NCBI GenBank assembly: GCA_947459455.1
Contig: CANHEC010000142.1
Location: forward strand, 1 to 6,492
DNA: 6,492 bases
Reading direction: 5' to 3'
Source: Chitinophagaceae bacterium
GTDB taxonomy: Bacteria > Bacteroidota > Bacteroidia > Chitinophagales > Chitinophagaceae
Positions 1 to 6,492 of the stretch are shown in pieces (within the stretch, counting starts at the first letter, position 1; each line of letters starts with the position of its first letter). The notes under the pieces are model-generated. The model was not told the origin of the DNA. It saw only the letters and a program-made list of their open reading frames with translations, and ran no database searches. The position numbers and the translations under genes are program-made.

Positions 1-1510
1 GGACTGACCAATAATGAATGGTAACGCTGCTGACGCTGGCGCCGGCACCAATGACGTGTGCAGCTGCCCACTGCACCGTGCAATTGCTGGTGGGGGCCAC
101 ATCGGTCATTACGTTGGCAATAGTGAACGTACGATTAGAAGCAGCCGGCACAGTAATCTTGGAAATACCCTCGGTGCCAATGAGGCTCAGGTGGGTGCCA
201 TTGAGAGCCACACCAATGCGAATGGCGCTGTTTTGGTTGGAAGGATTGACAGCCTCTACCAAAGCCGAAAACACTAACCGCCAGCGGCCGGTGCGCAAGT
301 CATAGGTCTGCGAAGTGTTGGGGAAATTGAACCAGCCGAGCTGCGCTGGCGTAACCACCGAGGTAGCACCATACTGTAGTGATGGCATCAGCGCACCGAT
401 GTGCTGCCAACGGGCTGCTGCATCCGGCCCTCGGCTAGCCAGTACCTGACCAAAGTTGCCGTCCGATCCATTGACACGCAGTGCGCCGTTCGACACATTG
501 AAGCCCAGTTGGTAATCGCCGACCATATCGCCAAAGCCGAAATAACCACTGCCCAAATCACCTACCTGGCCGCGGTTCACACCGGTTTCATCGGCCAACA
601 CAACGGCCGGAAGTGCGGAGGAGGCACTCGACCTACGCAATCGCATATTGCCATTTACATCCAGCGGAAATGCAGCAGTAGCCCCGGTACCAATGCCCAC
701 ATTTCCGTTGGGCCTGATGGTAAGAGCGTGGCGAAGCGGCGTCGGACCATCTGTAACGACAGACTGTTCAGTCACGAAAAAATTCATCCCCCCTGCCACC
801 GGATCAACGCCGATATAGCCGCCAAAACCCGTGCTGATGGCACGCCTAAAAGAATTGAAATAAGTATTGATACCAATGCCCGGAAAACTGCTTTCAATGG
901 CTACTCCAGTTGTATTGCTGCCAAACATAGCGTTTACTGCCCCCATCTTCTTTTCTACCACCAAGCCGGCTTTATCGTGCTGGCCTGGCCCCACCACCAG
1001 GGTGCCCAAATCGCTCAGGCGTAGCATGGAGGTAAAGCTGCTGTTGCTGCCCGTGCCAAACTGCATATCATTGACCGCGGCCGGCATATAAAACCGCAGC
1101 TGATTGCTATGAATGCCAATGCCATACTCGCCGGTAAAGCCTTGCCTTCGGCCTAGCATAATTTTACTGCCTCCTCCATCGGCAAAGCTCAGCGGCGCAG
1201 TGGCCGAATCGGTGCCAATACCTACGTGACCATTCTCGGTATTATAGGTAAAGCCCCAGCCGGCCCCATAACTGCCATAAATGCCAACCAACTGATTTTT
1301 GATCACTCCTATAAATGCTTCGTCGCCAGCACCGGCAATACCGCCTAACCACAGGCCGGCGCTGGTAAACACATCATTGCCGGAACGGATTCGCATACGC
1401 CCCGATACATCGAGCCGAAAAGCAGGATCGGTATTGCCAATGCCTACATGTTGTGCAGGGGCTGTGGCAGCAAACCCGATAGCCCATGCCAGTAGCAGAT
1501 GCTTTTGCAT
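1..1510 (-). CDS. Second exported fibrous repeat protein, paralogue of the neighbour (3' end outside window)
   Basis: Reading the minus strand from the ATG at 1510 gives 503 residues with no stop before the left edge; the final codons read Trp-Ser-Val. The N-terminus (MQKHLLLAWAIGFAATAPA, then Gln20) is a typical signal peptide cut at APA|Q. An in-frame ATG at 1531 would add MNSSTNI and cannot be excluded; an in-frame TAA just upstream limits further extension. Modules in order: type II (about 22-94), type I (95-170), a different segment (171-268; 'KAGLVVEKK', 'FGSNTTGVAIES', 'PGIGINTYFN'), another VGIG module (269-348; 'FPLDVNGNMRLRRSS'), and a linker ('GNFGQVLASRG...RWQHIG'). From about 380 a beta-rich tip ('GRWRLVFSALVEA', 'AIRIGVALNGTHLSLIG', 'VSSVTIHYWSV') has a strand pattern like C1q/TNF-type jelly rolls; that likeness is an inference. 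By comparison with the neighbour's tip, the end is probably only a few residues beyond the window. Likely an extracellular fibre of the same class with a different head. Confidence 0.9.
   Translation of the reverse strand, partial: MQKHLLLAWAIGFAATAPAQHVGIGNTDPAFRLDVSGRMRIRSGNDVFTSAGLWLGGIAGAGDEAFIGVIKNQLVGIYGSYGAGWGFTYNTENGHVGIGTDSATAPLSFADGGGSKIMLGRRQGFTGEYGIGIHSNQLRFYMPAAVNDMQFGTGSNSSFTSMLRLSDLGTLVVGPGQHDKAGLVVEKKMGAVNAMFGSNTTGVAIESSFPGIGINTYFNSFRRAISTGFGGYIGVDPVAGGMNFFVTEQSVVTDGPTPLRHALTIRPNGNVGIGTGATAAFPLDVNGNMRLRRSSASSALPAVVLADETGVNRGQVGDLGSGYFGFGDMVGDYQLGFNVSNGALRVNGSDGNFGQVLASRGPDAAARWQHIGALMPSLQYGATSVVTPAQLGWFNFPNTSQTYDLRTGRWRLVFSALVEAVNPSNQNSAIRIGVALNGTHLSLIGTEGISKITVPAASNRTFTIANVMTDVAPTSNCTVQWAAAHVIGAGASVSSVTIHYWSV
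1001..1447 (-). repeat. Two stalk modules (II-I) in the leftmost protein, shared with the neighbouring gene
   Basis: The type II copy (about 1229-1447) begins 'VGIGNTDPAFRLDVSGRMR', against 'VGIGNSDPAYRLDLSGRMR' in the second type II copy next door. It continues with 'TSAGLWL', 'AFIG' and 'GWGFTYNT'. The type I copy (about 1001-1228) has 'APLSF', 'SKIMLG' and 'GIGIHSNQLRF'. The order here is II then I, with a further VGIG module at about 467-706 that is more diverged and fits neither type cleanly. Confidence 0.8.
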
Positions 1511-1705
1511 AATATTGGTACTGCTGTTCATTTTGAAAGCGGAAACGCCATTTTAATAGTACAATTTAACGCAGTATGCGCAATCTCACAGATCATTACA
1601 TCTCCATCAGAAAGTGGCCATAGTATCTCCTCCGAGCTATTTAGTCAACAGTGGCCATCAGCCCCGCCTTTGTACAGCCAAACAATAACTTGAATGCAAG
1701 TGCAT
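1511..1705 (-). other. Intergenic region between the two stalk genes (195 nt, or 174 nt with the longer start)
   Basis: This is the only sizeable gap in the window and the most likely place for a separate promoter of the leftmost gene. I find no clean TTTG / TAnnTTTG promoter pair and no strong terminator. A weak inverted repeat (ATGCA-AG-TGCAT on the plus strand, 1694-1705) directly follows the stop of the 485-residue gene. Two copies of AGTGGCCAT (plus strand, 1613-1621 and 1650-1658) lie 37 nt apart. All three frames that could extend the leftmost gene are closed by stops in this gap. Confidence 0.45.
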
Positions 1706-3163
1706 CTACAGTGGAATGAGCAGTGCACTGGCTATAATCAATAAATCGAACTGACCTAAGTTGGATCGGCCCCTAAAGGTGATGTTGTGATTGCCTGCCC
1801 CTACGATATACTCAATTGGCCCAAACGATCTATTATCTGAACCACCGCCACCCGGGTATTGCACCGACGTGAATTCGAAGAAATTTGGCCCAGACCCATT
1901 TAAAACGGGAACTACCCTGCCCGCTGCCGGGCAGGGACCTACCACACAAGCGCCAATACTTGAAAGATAGCAACTGAACCATAGCAGCACCCTGGTTTGG
2001 CGGCCAGTGGTAAATGACAAGTTGATAGAGGAAAAATTTTTGTCGGTACCATCCATTCGTATCTGTTGGCTGCCTTGCAAAAAAGGCAATTGGCTGCCGA
2101 TACCCTGCCATGTGGGTGATGCACCAGCGCCACGGCTCAGCAGTACCTCACCATTTGTGCCAGTATTGCCATCGAACTCCACGGCTCCGGTTTGCGTGTT
2201 CATGGTAAAGCCCCACCCCACACCACTGCCGTAAAAACCCACCTGATTATCGGACAACATACCAATAAAAGCAGGTACGCTGCTATTGGCCACATTGTTC
2301 AGCCAAAGGCCCGCACTGGTCGCAGCACTACCCCCACTGCGAATACGCATTCTCCCACTCAAATCCAACCGGTAAGCAGGGTCACTATTGCCAATCCCCA
2401 CATTACCTGCGCCTGAAATGCGCATTCGTTCCGTAAAAAATGGCGCATTGTAATCGTCATATCCAAAAGTGATGGCCGCACTAGGGTTGTCGCTGTGAAT
2501 GCGCAGCTCATTTCCCCAAACACCAAAGCCAGCATCGCCCGAAGGGCCGGGATAAAGACTTATCTTTTTACCAAGAGCCTGCTTGAATGAAAGCGGCGAA
2601 TAGGGAATACTGTTCCCAATACCCACGTTACCGGTTTCAGTGCTCATCATCAAACCCCATCCGGCATTATTACCATAAAAGCCCACATTGGTTTGAAAAA
2701 TTCCCATGAACGCCTGGAGCGAAGCATTACTGTTGTTATTCAGCCATATGCCTGCGCTGTTGTTGTCATTGCCACCGCCACGTATTCTTAATCGGCCATT
2801 CAAATCGAGTAGATATATAGGGTCCGCTGCGCCGATACCGATATTGCCATTCCCTTTTATCCGCATCAGTTCCTGGCTGCTGGTGCTATTTGCGCCGCTG
2901 TAAAATACATGATCATCGGCCGTAGTAGCCGTTTGGTAACGCAGTATACCACTGTTCAGACCAAAGCCATAAAACTCATGTTCATTATTGACATGCTCGT
3001 ACAAAACAATCTTGCGATTCACTGTATTGTTGGCAAACTGGAGTGGCGCATGTGGATTGCTGTTACCAATACCAATATTTTGGGCCATACCCAAAAAGCC
3101 AACACTGGCCAAGACTACCGTAGCGAGTAGTCCTTTGGGTCGAAATCGATTTTCAGTCCTCAT
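1706..3163 (-). CDS. Exported fibrous repeat protein (VGIG stalk repeats, distinct C-terminal tip)
   Basis: 485 residues, ATG at 3163 to TAG at 1706-1708. The signal peptide has a basic n-region (MRTENRFRPKG), a hydrophobic core (LLATVVLASVGFLG) and a likely cleavage at GMA|Q, leaving Gln28 first. The mature part has four alternating modules: type I at about 29-106 and 179-253, type II at about 107-178 and 254-326. Each opens with (N)[IV]GIG. A linker ('GTNGEVLLSRGAGASPTWQ', 335-353) leads to a tip of about 120 residues (364-485). The tip has three close cysteines (398, 406, 411), Gly-rich loops and a hydrophobic end ('LLIIASALLIPL'). Such repeat stalks occur in many secreted Bacteroidota proteins and resemble phage tail-fibre shafts, which trimerise. 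I see neither the S74 intramolecular chaperone often found at the end of such proteins nor a type IX secretion C-terminal signal. An adhesive or structural surface role is an inference. It lies 50 nt after the TPR gene, probably in the same transcript. Confidence 0.92.
   Translation of the reverse strand: MRTENRFRPKGLLATVVLASVGFLGMAQNIGIGNSNPHAPLQFANNTVNRKIVLYEHVNNEHEFYGFGLNSGILRYQTATTADDHVFYSGANSTSSQELMRIKGNGNIGIGAADPIYLLDLNGRLRIRGGGNDNNSAGIWLNNNSNASLQAFMGIFQTNVGFYGNNAGWGLMMSTETGNVGIGNSIPYSPLSFKQALGKKISLYPGPSGDAGFGVWGNELRIHSDNPSAAITFGYDDYNAPFFTERMRISGAGNVGIGNSDPAYRLDLSGRMRIRSGGSAATSAGLWLNNVANSSVPAFIGMLSDNQVGFYGSGVGWGFTMNTQTGAVEFDGNTGTNGEVLLSRGAGASPTWQGIGSQLPFLQGSQQIRMDGTDKNFSSINLSFTTGRQTRVLLWFSCYLSSIGACVVGPCPAAGRVVPVLNGSGPNFFEFTSVQYPGGGGSDNRSFGPIEYIVGAGNHNITFRGRSNLGQFDLLIIASALLIPL
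2186..3079 (-). repeat. Four alternating stalk modules (I-II-I-II) in the 485-residue protein
   Basis: Protein-level repeats, seen by aligning the translation to itself. Approximate spans are type I 2846-3079, type II 2630-2845, type I 2405-2629 and type II 2186-2404. Type I copies share 'GIGNS.P..PL.F', then 'KI.LY', 'GFG....LR' and a final 'RI.G.GN[IV]GIG'. Type II copies share 'DP.Y.LDL.GR.RIR.GG', 'SAG.WLNN', 'AF.G', 'VGFYG...GWG' and 'M.T.TG'. Synonymous positions differ widely between copies, so this is not a recent DNA duplication. Confidence 0.85.
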
Positions 3164-3213
3164 ATGATTTGCTTTAGGGTTTTATTGATCCATACAAAAT
3201 ACAGCCGCTTCAC
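3164..3213 (-). other. 50-nt gap between TPR gene and stalk gene, no terminator seen
   Basis: This short gap is A/T-rich just before the ATG at 3163 (CAATAAAACCCTAAAGCAAATC on the minus strand, ending next to AT-ATG). There is no stem-loop followed by a T run, so read-through from the TPR gene is likely. A TATTTTG at 3201-3195 vaguely resembles a Bacteroidota -7 element but is one base short of TAnnTTTG and has no matching -33 box. Confidence 0.5.
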
Positions 3214-5379
3214 TTATAGCTTCAGTCCATTGAACACGCCTGCACCCACTACGCCGCTGCCGCTGTTGATGGTAATGACGCCCACGTTTCCACCAATCGC
3301 CACCGACTTATCATCTACCCCCGGCAGCAAAATGGTCTTCCCGGTTTTCTCCATCATGGCCTTGCCGCCATCTTTCACCACATCGCCAATACTGCCCGCA
3401 TTCTCAAACATGTCGGTACCAGCTTCCACCTTGGCACCCACCGTTACGGTTACCTCTTGTATGCCCTGTCCATCCAGCTCCACATGCAGGTCGGCACCGG
3501 CGCTGGCCTCTACTTTTACAGGCCCCCATTTGCCCAGGCTTTTACTGCCCAGACTTACCGATACATCCACCGTAGCCCGGGTAATAGCACCGGGCAGGAT
3601 GCCCTCACTTTTATTCAAATCTTCAGTGAATGAAAAGCCGAACTTGTCTGCATCGACCGTCGTAATCATCTTGCTGCAACGCGTTTCTATCTTCAATACT
3701 TTGAAATCGAGCTTGCTGTAGTAGCGGCAAGCTACATCGTCAAACTCCTGCAAGCCGGGCTTTTGAAAGGGCTTGTCCTTTGGCTTTGCGCAATCGGGAG
3801 ACGGGCTGGCAAACCGCGGGTAAAAAGACCCCATCATACCGGCAAACTGACTTTTAAATTCGGCTTTGTACATTTCGAACAGCGGCTCTTCCACGGTATA
3901 CTGGTACAGGTAGGCCTGAGCGCTCCATAACCGCTTGTACACATTCAGTGCCCGGGTATAAGTGTCTTCAACCACCGCATTGCAGGACGCCATCCATTGC
4001 GAATTTGCTTCATCCCTTATCTGGCAGCATTGGGCCTTATCGGTAGCCGGCGTGCCTTCGCCAGCATCGCATTGCAGCTTCTCCAGCGGCTTCAGGGCTG
4101 CCGTCCGTATCGAATCGAATACTGCCAACCTCTCAGGCAGGCTCTTGAGTTCTTCTGTTACTTCTTCCAACTGACTGGTGATGCCGCCATCTTTATCATC
4201 AAGCAGGTAGCTCAGCTTTCGGCCAGCTCTTGCACTCAGCGGAGCTGCTGCCGATCCGCTGCCAGCCATCGCCTCCTGCATCATTTGCTGCGGTGTTTTT
4301 GCACTTGCCTGCTGCTCTGCCTGCTGCTGTATTGCTCCCGATACTTGCTGGTAACGATAGGCCAGCTCATTCATTTCCGTTCTGAATGCAACCCATTCCT
4401 TTTGCAGGGCATCATTTTCCTTTACGTTCATCGGGAAACGCGGCCAACTGAATTTGTGAAAACCCAACGGATCTTGTGGCAGGTGAAAGGGCCATCCCAC
4501 ATCGTCATTGTTGCGGTAGCCCAACCGGCGCAGGTCGGCAGCCTTTTCATCGGTATAGCCGGCATCCAGGCTTTTTTTCAAACTTTCGGCGGCACCCTTT
4601 TTATCGCCCTTCGCCTCTTGTATCTGGCTTTTGGTATGGTGCGCCTGGCTATGCTTGGGAAAACGCTGAATAGCACTGTCGAGGTATTTTTCTGCCTGTT
4701 GCATATTGCCCATGCCAAACCATGCCTGGCCCAAATTGCCGAGGATCGTCGCATTACCGGGGTACTGCCGGTTGATGCATTGCAGCAGCGGAATGGCGGC
4801 TTGCTGCACGTCCATCATATTCAGCATGGCAGCGTAGTTGTTGATGTTTTCGGCCAGGCTGGCGTCGGTCATACACACTTCGCCAGCCAGCAGCAGTGCC
4901 ATTTCAGGACGCCCGCTGATCCACAATCCTACTGCGGCTTTGCCACACTCCTGCGGGCTGTTGCCAGCTGCTTTCAGCTGCGCCAGCACTTGGCGAGCTG
5001 CAGTAGCCTGGGCGGCAGGCACCCGCGACACTACAGCCTGATGTACCCTGGCCACAAAAGCGCCCAGCCCACCTGCAGTGGGCGCAGCAGGCATAGCAGC
5101 CAGCTTAGCCGCATTTAGCTTAGGCACTGTGCCCGGCGCCGCTTGTGGATTGGCACGGGCAATGGTCGCTGCTTTGTCTATTTGCTGCATATCAGGCAAC
5201 TGCACGCCCATCTGCTCCATCAGCTTTCGTTGCTCAGGTGTCAGCTTATTCAGTTGCTCCTGCATTTGGCGTTTCATCGCCTCCATTTCTTTTTGTGAAG
5301 GTGCCTTTGCAGGCTTTGCCTGTGCCATTGCCACTATGGTGCCGCACCCCATGATCAAGCTGAGAAGCAAGTGTTTCAT
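3214..5379 (-). CDS. Exported TPR-repeat protein, Cys-rich, with beta-rich C-terminal tail
   Basis: 721 residues. I choose the ATG at 5379 because it begins a clear signal peptide (MKHLLLSLIMGCGTIVAMA, then Gln20) and sits 1 nt after the upstream stop. The longer frame from 5478 adds 33 residues that overlap the upstream gene and would bury the signal peptide. Cleavage at AMA|Q by signal peptidase I seems likelier than lipidation at Cys12, since Met at -2 fits a lipobox poorly. Residues 28-70 are charged and Gln/Met-rich (helical). At least two and probably three TPR-type helix pairs lie at about 177-274; the best has the core 'LGNLGQAWFGMGNMQQAEKY'. Residues 325-500 are mostly helical with a Gln/Ala/Ser-rich low-complexity stretch at 350-385. 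Ten mature cysteines (145, 169, 201, 437, 451, 452, 466, 530, 551, 568) suggest disulfides outside the cytoplasm. From about 600 to the end it becomes Gly-rich with alternating beta strands ('TVDVSVSLGSK', 'EVTVTVGAKVEAG', 'VGVITINSGSGVVGAG'). TPRs usually mediate protein contacts; the partner is unknown. I do not recognise the family. Confidence 0.9.
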   Translation of the reverse strand: MKHLLLSLIMGCGTIVAMAQAKPAKAPSQKEMEAMKRQMQEQLNKLTPEQRKLMEQMGVQLPDMQQIDKAATIARANPQAAPGTVPKLNAAKLAAMPAAPTAGGLGAFVARVHQAVVSRVPAAQATAARQVLAQLKAAGNSPQECGKAAVGLWISGRPEMALLLAGEVCMTDASLAENINNYAAMLNMMDVQQAAIPLLQCINRQYPGNATILGNLGQAWFGMGNMQQAEKYLDSAIQRFPKHSQAHHTKSQIQEAKGDKKGAAESLKKSLDAGYTDEKAADLRRLGYRNNDDVGWPFHLPQDPLGFHKFSWPRFPMNVKENDALQKEWVAFRTEMNELAYRYQQVSGAIQQQAEQQASAKTPQQMMQEAMAGSGSAAAPLSARAGRKLSYLLDDKDGGITSQLEEVTEELKSLPERLAVFDSIRTAALKPLEKLQCDAGEGTPATDKAQCCQIRDEANSQWMASCNAVVEDTYTRALNVYKRLWSAQAYLYQYTVEEPLFEMYKAEFKSQFAGMMGSFYPRFASPSPDCAKPKDKPFQKPGLQEFDDVACRYYSKLDFKVLKIETRCSKMITTVDADKFGFSFTEDLNKSEGILPGAITRATVDVSVSLGSKSLGKWGPVKVEASAGADLHVELDGQGIQEVTVTVGAKVEAGTDMFENAGSIGDVVKDGGKAMMEKTGKTILLPGVDDKSVAIGGNVGVITINSGSGVVGAGVFNGLKL

Positions 5380-5383
5380 GTTA
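5377..5383 (-). other. Stop/start junction between lipocalin-like gene and TPR gene (likely translational coupling)
   Basis: On the minus strand the sequence reads TAA-C-ATG: the upstream gene's stop (5383-5381), one base, then the TPR gene's start (5379-5377). No Shine-Dalgarno motif precedes the start. A 1-nt gap strongly implies one transcript and suggests that terminating ribosomes feed the second start. It is also the main argument for the shorter start of the TPR gene. Confidence 0.8.
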
Positions 5384-6492
5384 TCTCGATTTATAAAGCC
5401 GATACCGCTGACCAGTAAATTTTTTATTGACCAATACCAATGCGAGGCCGTTCTGGGTGGCTTCCATCCAGCATTCAAACTCGCCGGGGTCTTCCTTATC
5501 TCTTCCGGTTAGTTGCAGCGTCTCGCCGTTTATGGTAAAGCTGCCTTTGTAGCTGCGGGCCATACCGTCGCCACTCAATGATGCATTTCGCTGAACCGCT
5601 TGCCTGCTCTGGTAGGTACCATCTCCGTAGAAAGTAAACTCATCTGTAAATCGAACCTTGCTATTGCCGCCCTGAAAGCCACCTGCTATACTGTAAGAAC
5701 CGGTCGATCCGGTCTCGACACTTTGCCAGGTACCCTGCAGTACCTTCTTGTCGGGTATAAATTTATTGTAGGCAAGCACCTCCTCGAACGAACTGTATTG
5801 TGCAAACGCACTTTTGTACATCTGTTCTTTTGTGGGGGCAAAGGCCAATACCGTCTGTACACTACCGCTGTTCCAAATCAGCCGCATGGCTACAAACCTT
5901 TCTTCACCGGTTTGCTTATTCTTTACTTCGGCCTCAAAAATTTTGTCGCTGCCCGGGCCGCTCATTTGCCAGGGTCGCTCGGCTACATTACGTGTTTCAA
6001 AAAATTGGTCCACAGCATAGCGCCAGTATTTGTCTTCGAGGACCTGATTGGGCTTGACTTCCGCCAGGTCGAGCGAATCATTGACTGGAAAAATCCAGGC
6101 CAGCAGATCATCTTTCGACACCGTCACGTAAGGGCCCACATAGGTGCTGGTCCAGCCGTCGTCGAACCTCGTACTCACCCATCCTGCCGTGCCGGCCGGC
6201 TTATTGCCTGGTGCCTGTCCGCTGCTCACAGGTTTCAATTTGGCCGAGGCTGCTGGGGAAAGTGACACCGAGTTGATGAACGTCTGAGCATCTTCCAGAA
6301 ACTGTTTGTCGCTAAATACGGTGGCTACAAAATAGGTATGGCCCTCTTTGTATCGGCTGCTAAGAGTGATGGCAAACATTTGGCCTTTGTAGCTGCCGCG
6401 GGCTGCGCCAAATGTGTAGCGCCAGCCATCGTGCATTTCCTCTTCTGTTGTCTCGGGTTCGCCTACGCCCTGCTCAGCGTTTCGGGCAAAAA
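5381..6492 (-). CDS. Hypothetical beta-rich protein with C-terminal lipocalin-like domain (5' end outside window)
   Basis: The frame is open from the TAA at 5381-5383 to the right edge, giving 369 visible residues. Eighteen codons before the first Met (6436) are also open and read as protein (FARNAEQGVGEPETTEEE). That Met is therefore probably internal and the true start lies outside. Visible residues 19-78 end in a 'FLEDAQTFINSVSLSP' segment that looks like the end of a PsbP-like or similar alpha/beta domain. A Pro/Gly/Ser/Lys-rich linker follows, then a second domain at about 104-245 opening with 'FDDGWTSTY'. The last 120 residues (from 'LQGTWQS') resemble a lipocalin-like domain: a G-x-W start, then 'FTDEFTFYGDGTYQS', a strand 'SYKGSFTINGETLQLTG', and a closing 'RYRLYKSR'. 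Lipocalin-like folds often bind small hydrophobic molecules, but no ligand can be named. The location is unknown because the N-terminus is missing. The gene is tightly coupled to the TPR gene downstream. It is real with high confidence; the domain calls are moderate. Confidence 0.88.
   Translation of the reverse strand, partial: FARNAEQGVGEPETTEEEMHDGWRYTFGAARGSYKGQMFAITLSSRYKEGHTYFVATVFSDKQFLEDAQTFINSVSLSPAASAKLKPVSSGQAPGNKPAGTAGWVSTRFDDGWTSTYVGPYVTVSKDDLLAWIFPVNDSLDLAEVKPNQVLEDKYWRYAVDQFFETRNVAERPWQMSGPGSDKIFEAEVKNKQTGEERFVAMRLIWNSGSVQTVLAFAPTKEQMYKSAFAQYSSFEEVLAYNKFIPDKKVLQGTWQSVETGSTGSYSIAGGFQGGNSKVRFTDEFTFYGDGTYQSRQAVQRNASLSGDGMARSYKGSFTINGETLQLTGRDKEDPGEFECWMEATQNGLALVLVNKKFTGQRYRLYKSR

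Noticed and set aside
401..1024. Plus-strand open frame of 207 codons
   Set aside because: Antisense to the leftmost stalk gene, whose minus-strand frame has a signal peptide and repeat modules shared with its neighbour.
1689..1705. Possible terminator after the 485-residue gene (ATGCA/TGCAT and CTTG/CAAG inverted repeats)
   Set aside because: Stems of only 4-5 bp that exclude each other, with an interrupted T tract; too weak to call.
1706..3163. Phage tail-fibre gene of a prophage
   Set aside because: The repeats resemble tail-fibre shafts, but both fibre proteins carry signal peptides and no phage structural, lysis or integration gene is present in the window.
3195..3201. TATTTTG as a Bacteroidota -7 promoter element for the stalk gene
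   Set aside because: One base short of TAnnTTTG, and no TTG-type -33 element at suitable spacing.
3164..3721. Plus-strand open frame of 185 codons starting next to the stalk gene's start
   Set aside because: Almost entirely antisense to the beta-rich tail of the TPR gene; Ser/Thr/Pro-rich shadow composition.
3997..5118. Long plus-strand open frame of 373 codons
   Set aside because: It lies antisense inside the TPR gene. Its translation is Leu/Cys/His-rich low complexity that mirrors the Gln/Ala-rich codons of the real gene, and it has no domain pattern.
5380..5478. Upstream in-frame start adding 33 residues to the TPR protein
   Set aside because: It would overlap the preceding gene by about 100 nt and place 33 residues before a well-formed signal peptide.
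5600..6265. Plus-strand open frame of 221 codons
   Set aside because: Antisense to the lipocalin-like gene; no signal peptide or recognisable motif.

Overview
The window looks like a piece of a Bacteroidota chromosome, most likely from the Chitinophagaceae or a related group. Three things suggest this. The exported proteins have signal peptides ending in Ala-Gln. The last two genes are built from VGIG-type stalk repeats that are common in that phylum. No start codon has a convincing Shine-Dalgarno sequence. The taxonomic call is an inference from protein style, not from a marker gene.

All four genes I can support lie on the minus strand, so transcription runs from high to low coordinates. 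The order is: a 5'-truncated gene with a C-terminal lipocalin-like domain (5381-6492, runs off the right edge); a 721-residue exported TPR protein (3214-5379), whose start codon lies 1 nt after the previous stop; a 485-residue exported repeat-stalk protein (1706-3163), 50 nt further on; and a second stalk protein (1-1510) that runs off the left edge after 503 visible residues. Coding density is high. The only gaps are 1 nt, 50 nt and about 175-195 nt. I see no RNA genes, mobile elements, CRISPR arrays or convincing terminators.

The two stalk proteins share two alternating module types, each about 70-80 residues. Type I carries a 'PLSF...KI.L...GFG....LR' core. Type II carries an 'RLDLSGRMRIR...SAGLWL...AFIG...GFYG..GWGF..NT.TG' core. 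The modules are recombined in a different order in each protein, and each protein ends in a different tip domain. This is the typical design of a fibrous surface or secreted adhesin-like protein, but no ligand can be read from sequence. The two upstream genes, an exported Cys-rich TPR protein with a beta-rich tail and a beta-rich protein with a lipocalin-like domain, may act with them at the cell envelope. That link rests only on co-orientation and close spacing.

The main annotation points are these. The leftmost gene is real although it has no stop codon in the window. The TPR gene starts at 5379, not at the longer open frame from 5478. The rightmost gene is open to the window edge, so its first in-frame Met at 6436 is probably internal.
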